A stretch of 64,000 nt of DNA from the NCBI RefSeq assembly GCF_042477335.2, contig NC_091262.1, positions 73,208,001 to 73,272,000 on the forward strand, given 5' to 3'. The notes below the pieces were generated by a model that saw only the letters and a program-made list of their open reading frames with translations, was not told the DNA's origin and searched no databases. Source of the DNA: Ovis canadensis (lineage: Eukaryota > Chordata > Mammalia > Artiodactyla > Bovidae). Shown here piece by piece: positions 62,293-64,000 of the stretch. Position 1 is the stretch's first letter; each line of letters begins with the position of its first letter. A program made the translations under genes and the position numbers.

Positions 62293-63337
62293 TTCTTAAA
62301 AATATTTTTGATGAGTTTGCTTTCCTTACAATCAGAAAAATAAAATTATAGTAAATTCTGTTTGGAATATTAATAAAATATTTAAGCTTAAGATAATCTT
62401 GTGAGTTTTAATGCACTCACAAGTGTATTAGTTTCCAATTTTTCAGTAACTTTTTAACCACTTTAATTGTTCTGGGAAAACAAGTTAACAGTTGAAAAGT
62501 ATGTAAAAATATGTATGTCAGGGCATGTATTTTTCCTTCTGCCTTTGGCCCCAATATGACTCAACGCCCTCATATTCTTGATCCGGTAAATATAAAATTC
62601 TGATTTTTTTTTGCTCATCATGGAGTTTTGGCATTCATTTAGATTTTAAAATACTACATTAAGATATTCTTTATGTTGATTAATGAGTATTGTTTGGTCT
62701 CTTAGTTTTCGTGCCTGAGGCAAAGGTCTCAAGCATCTCACCCTCATTCTGACCCTGCCCCAGGTGCTTCCAAGAACTTGGATCTGATCCTCCCTGCAGA
62801 GAGGAGTGACCATCCAAGTGGGGAGACAGGCTTTACACACTCGCGCCTCCAGAAGCACGTGGAAGGAGAAGGTGGAAGTTTCCAGCACCGCATCTCTCCT
62901 CTCATCTGTGAACAGATTCATACTTCGCAGGACCAGTCATTGCAAAATGACAATGCGGGGACTTTGTTCCAGAATTTCAGGATGACAGCAGGAAAGCAGT
63001 AAACCAAGCACAGGGCCCTTCTGAGCGTGGAGCGCCGTGCACCTGCCCAGGTCATCTCCCCTGAAGATGGCTCTGCTGTCACTCTGGCCAAAGAAGCTCT
63101 CCAGTCCGAGCCCCACAGACCTCCTCTCCTCTCTCAGTTGGGTTTACCTTTCTCCCTCTGTTGGCCCCACCATCTCTACCACTCAGGGCTGCAGGCATTG
63201 CCCTGCCTAACCTGAACCCATGCCCCGCTGCAAGACATCCAGCTTAAACCTCTTTTGAATGAATGAAGCACAATGCTGAGCAGGCTGTGTTCCACACATC
63301 CCACTCCAGGGGAAAAAAAAAAGCTAGAACCACTTGG
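62293..63337. other. Unique sequence
   Basis: AT-rich to ~62690, then GC-richer. Short frames near 62646-63215 have no recognised domain. Confidence 0.42.
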
Positions 63338-63430
63338 GGGATTTCCTTGGTGGTCCAGTGGTTAAGTGGACAGGTTCAATCCCTAGTCCAGGAACTAGGA
63401 TCCCCATGACACGGGACCAAAAAATAAAAC
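63338..63430 (+). mobile_element. CHR-2-type SINE with central deletion
   Basis: 'atttccttggtggtccagtg' head runs directly to 'acaggttcaatccctagtcc', so ~15 bp between the A-box-like and B-box-like regions are missing. An A-rich tail follows. Confidence 0.82.
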
Positions 63431-63479
63431 TAAAAAAAAAAATTTTTTTTGAAGGACTGTTGGTTCATATGGACACTCA

Positions 63480-63620
63480 TTTGTTCTTTCACTTCATGCA
63501 TTCATCCAGGCACCCACTGAGCGTCTGTATGGCAGACACGGGGCTGGGCATTCTGGATCCTGACAAGAGCAGCACCGGAGGAGACCTCACTGAGTAAGGA
63601 GATGATTACAGCACACAAGC
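63480..63620 (+). repeat. Ancient L2-like interspersed repeat
   Basis: 'gcattcatccaggcacccac' and 'tgagcgtctgtatggcagac', then 'ggggctgggcattctggatc'. Same type as 4060-4215. Confidence 0.45.
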
Positions 63621-64000
63621 CTCACCAGGGCCGGCGACACAGGGCCGAGGAGCTGGGTCTGCTTCAGCAAGGCGTGGCATGGCCTTCTCCGGCTTCTCTG
63701 ACCTTGCAGGGAAAGGCAGCCAGCAGCCCTCTTCTCTTCTCTGTGGAGCCCTGACTCCACAGTCAGAAGTGCAGCCCCTCCCACACCAGCCCTGAGAGCT
63801 TGTACAAGTCGGGTCACCTTCAGAGTCGCCATTTCCTCCCTTACAATCGGGTAGCTGTCTTCCAACACACTTCGCAGGCTCCCCAGAGTAAATCAGCCAA
63901 GTGCTTATAAAGCCCGCAGACACGTGACAGAGCGATCTTGTGAGCCCTGGGCCCCGAGGGCCCATACAGCTGTCTGGCTAATAGTCATTCAGCAAACACT
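63621..64000. other. Unique GC-rich sequence to window end
   Basis: No gene recognised. The last ~20 bp ('gtcattcagcaaacact') may begin another ancient repeat that continues beyond the window. Confidence 0.4.

Noticed and set aside
1..64000. CRISPR array, phage, insertion-sequence or operon structures
   Set aside because: All direct repeats are eukaryotic SINE/LINE copies or microsatellites. The window is clearly mammalian, so bacterial systems are not expected and none is seen.

Overview
The window is mammalian genomic DNA from a ruminant, most likely a bovid. The evidence is the interspersed repeats: at least 27 Bov-tA (tRNA-Glu-derived) SINEs, six Bov-A/Bov-A2 SINEs, about a dozen BovB (RTE-clade) LINE fragments, artiodactyl L1 3' ends and CHR-2-type SINEs. 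BovB together with Bov-A2 is diagnostic of Pecora. I cannot separate cattle from sheep, goat or other bovids by eye. Introns cannot be excluded, but no complete protein-coding gene, rRNA, tRNA gene or CRISPR array is supported. The open frames are mostly chance frames, antisense readings of SINEs and LINEs, or wrecked transposon proteins. The window therefore reads as intergenic or large-intron sequence.

Layout. 1-7.3 kb is repeat-dense: an old L1M on the minus strand is followed by a younger minus-strand L1 that carries a Bov-A2 and a Bov-tA. 7.5-13.7 kb is mostly unique sequence with three ATTA-rich blocks that look like conserved non-coding elements, plus one splice-bounded open segment (10556-10644). 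13.7-19.6 kb mixes SINEs, a mariner-derived MITE hairpin, a Z-DNA-prone tract next to another candidate conserved block, and the longest BovB copy (with a YADD reverse-transcriptase motif). 19.6-25.7 kb is SINE-poor with one more candidate block. 26-34.4 kb is a transposon pile: L1M, a Tigger inside L1M, MER5, an Hsmar1-like mariner disrupted by a composite SINE, and BovB. 34.4-41.9 kb is mainly unique, with an inverted BovB pair at 36.5-37.4 kb and a candidate conserved block at 40.0-40.3 kb. 41.9-53.7 kb holds a HAL1-like element split by SINEs, two MLT1 LTRs, L1 pieces and many Bov-tA. 53.7-57.1 kb shows MER5 inside L2 and a multi-layer nested insertion inside an LTR. 57-64 kb returns to unique sequence with scattered SINEs and MIRs.

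There is no operon-like gene cooperation to describe. The informative biology is insertion chronology (ancient MIR, L2 and MLT1; then L1M, Tigger and mariner; then BovB, Bov-tA and Bov-A2), the exaptation potential of the mariner-type hairpin at 14.2 kb, a mobile composite tRNA-SINE seen twice with flanking target-site duplications, and several SINE-free blocks that may be cis-regulatory. All repeat names come from recognition by eye of family sequences. Boundaries are usually good to about 10 bp for young SINEs and 20-50 bp for old elements.
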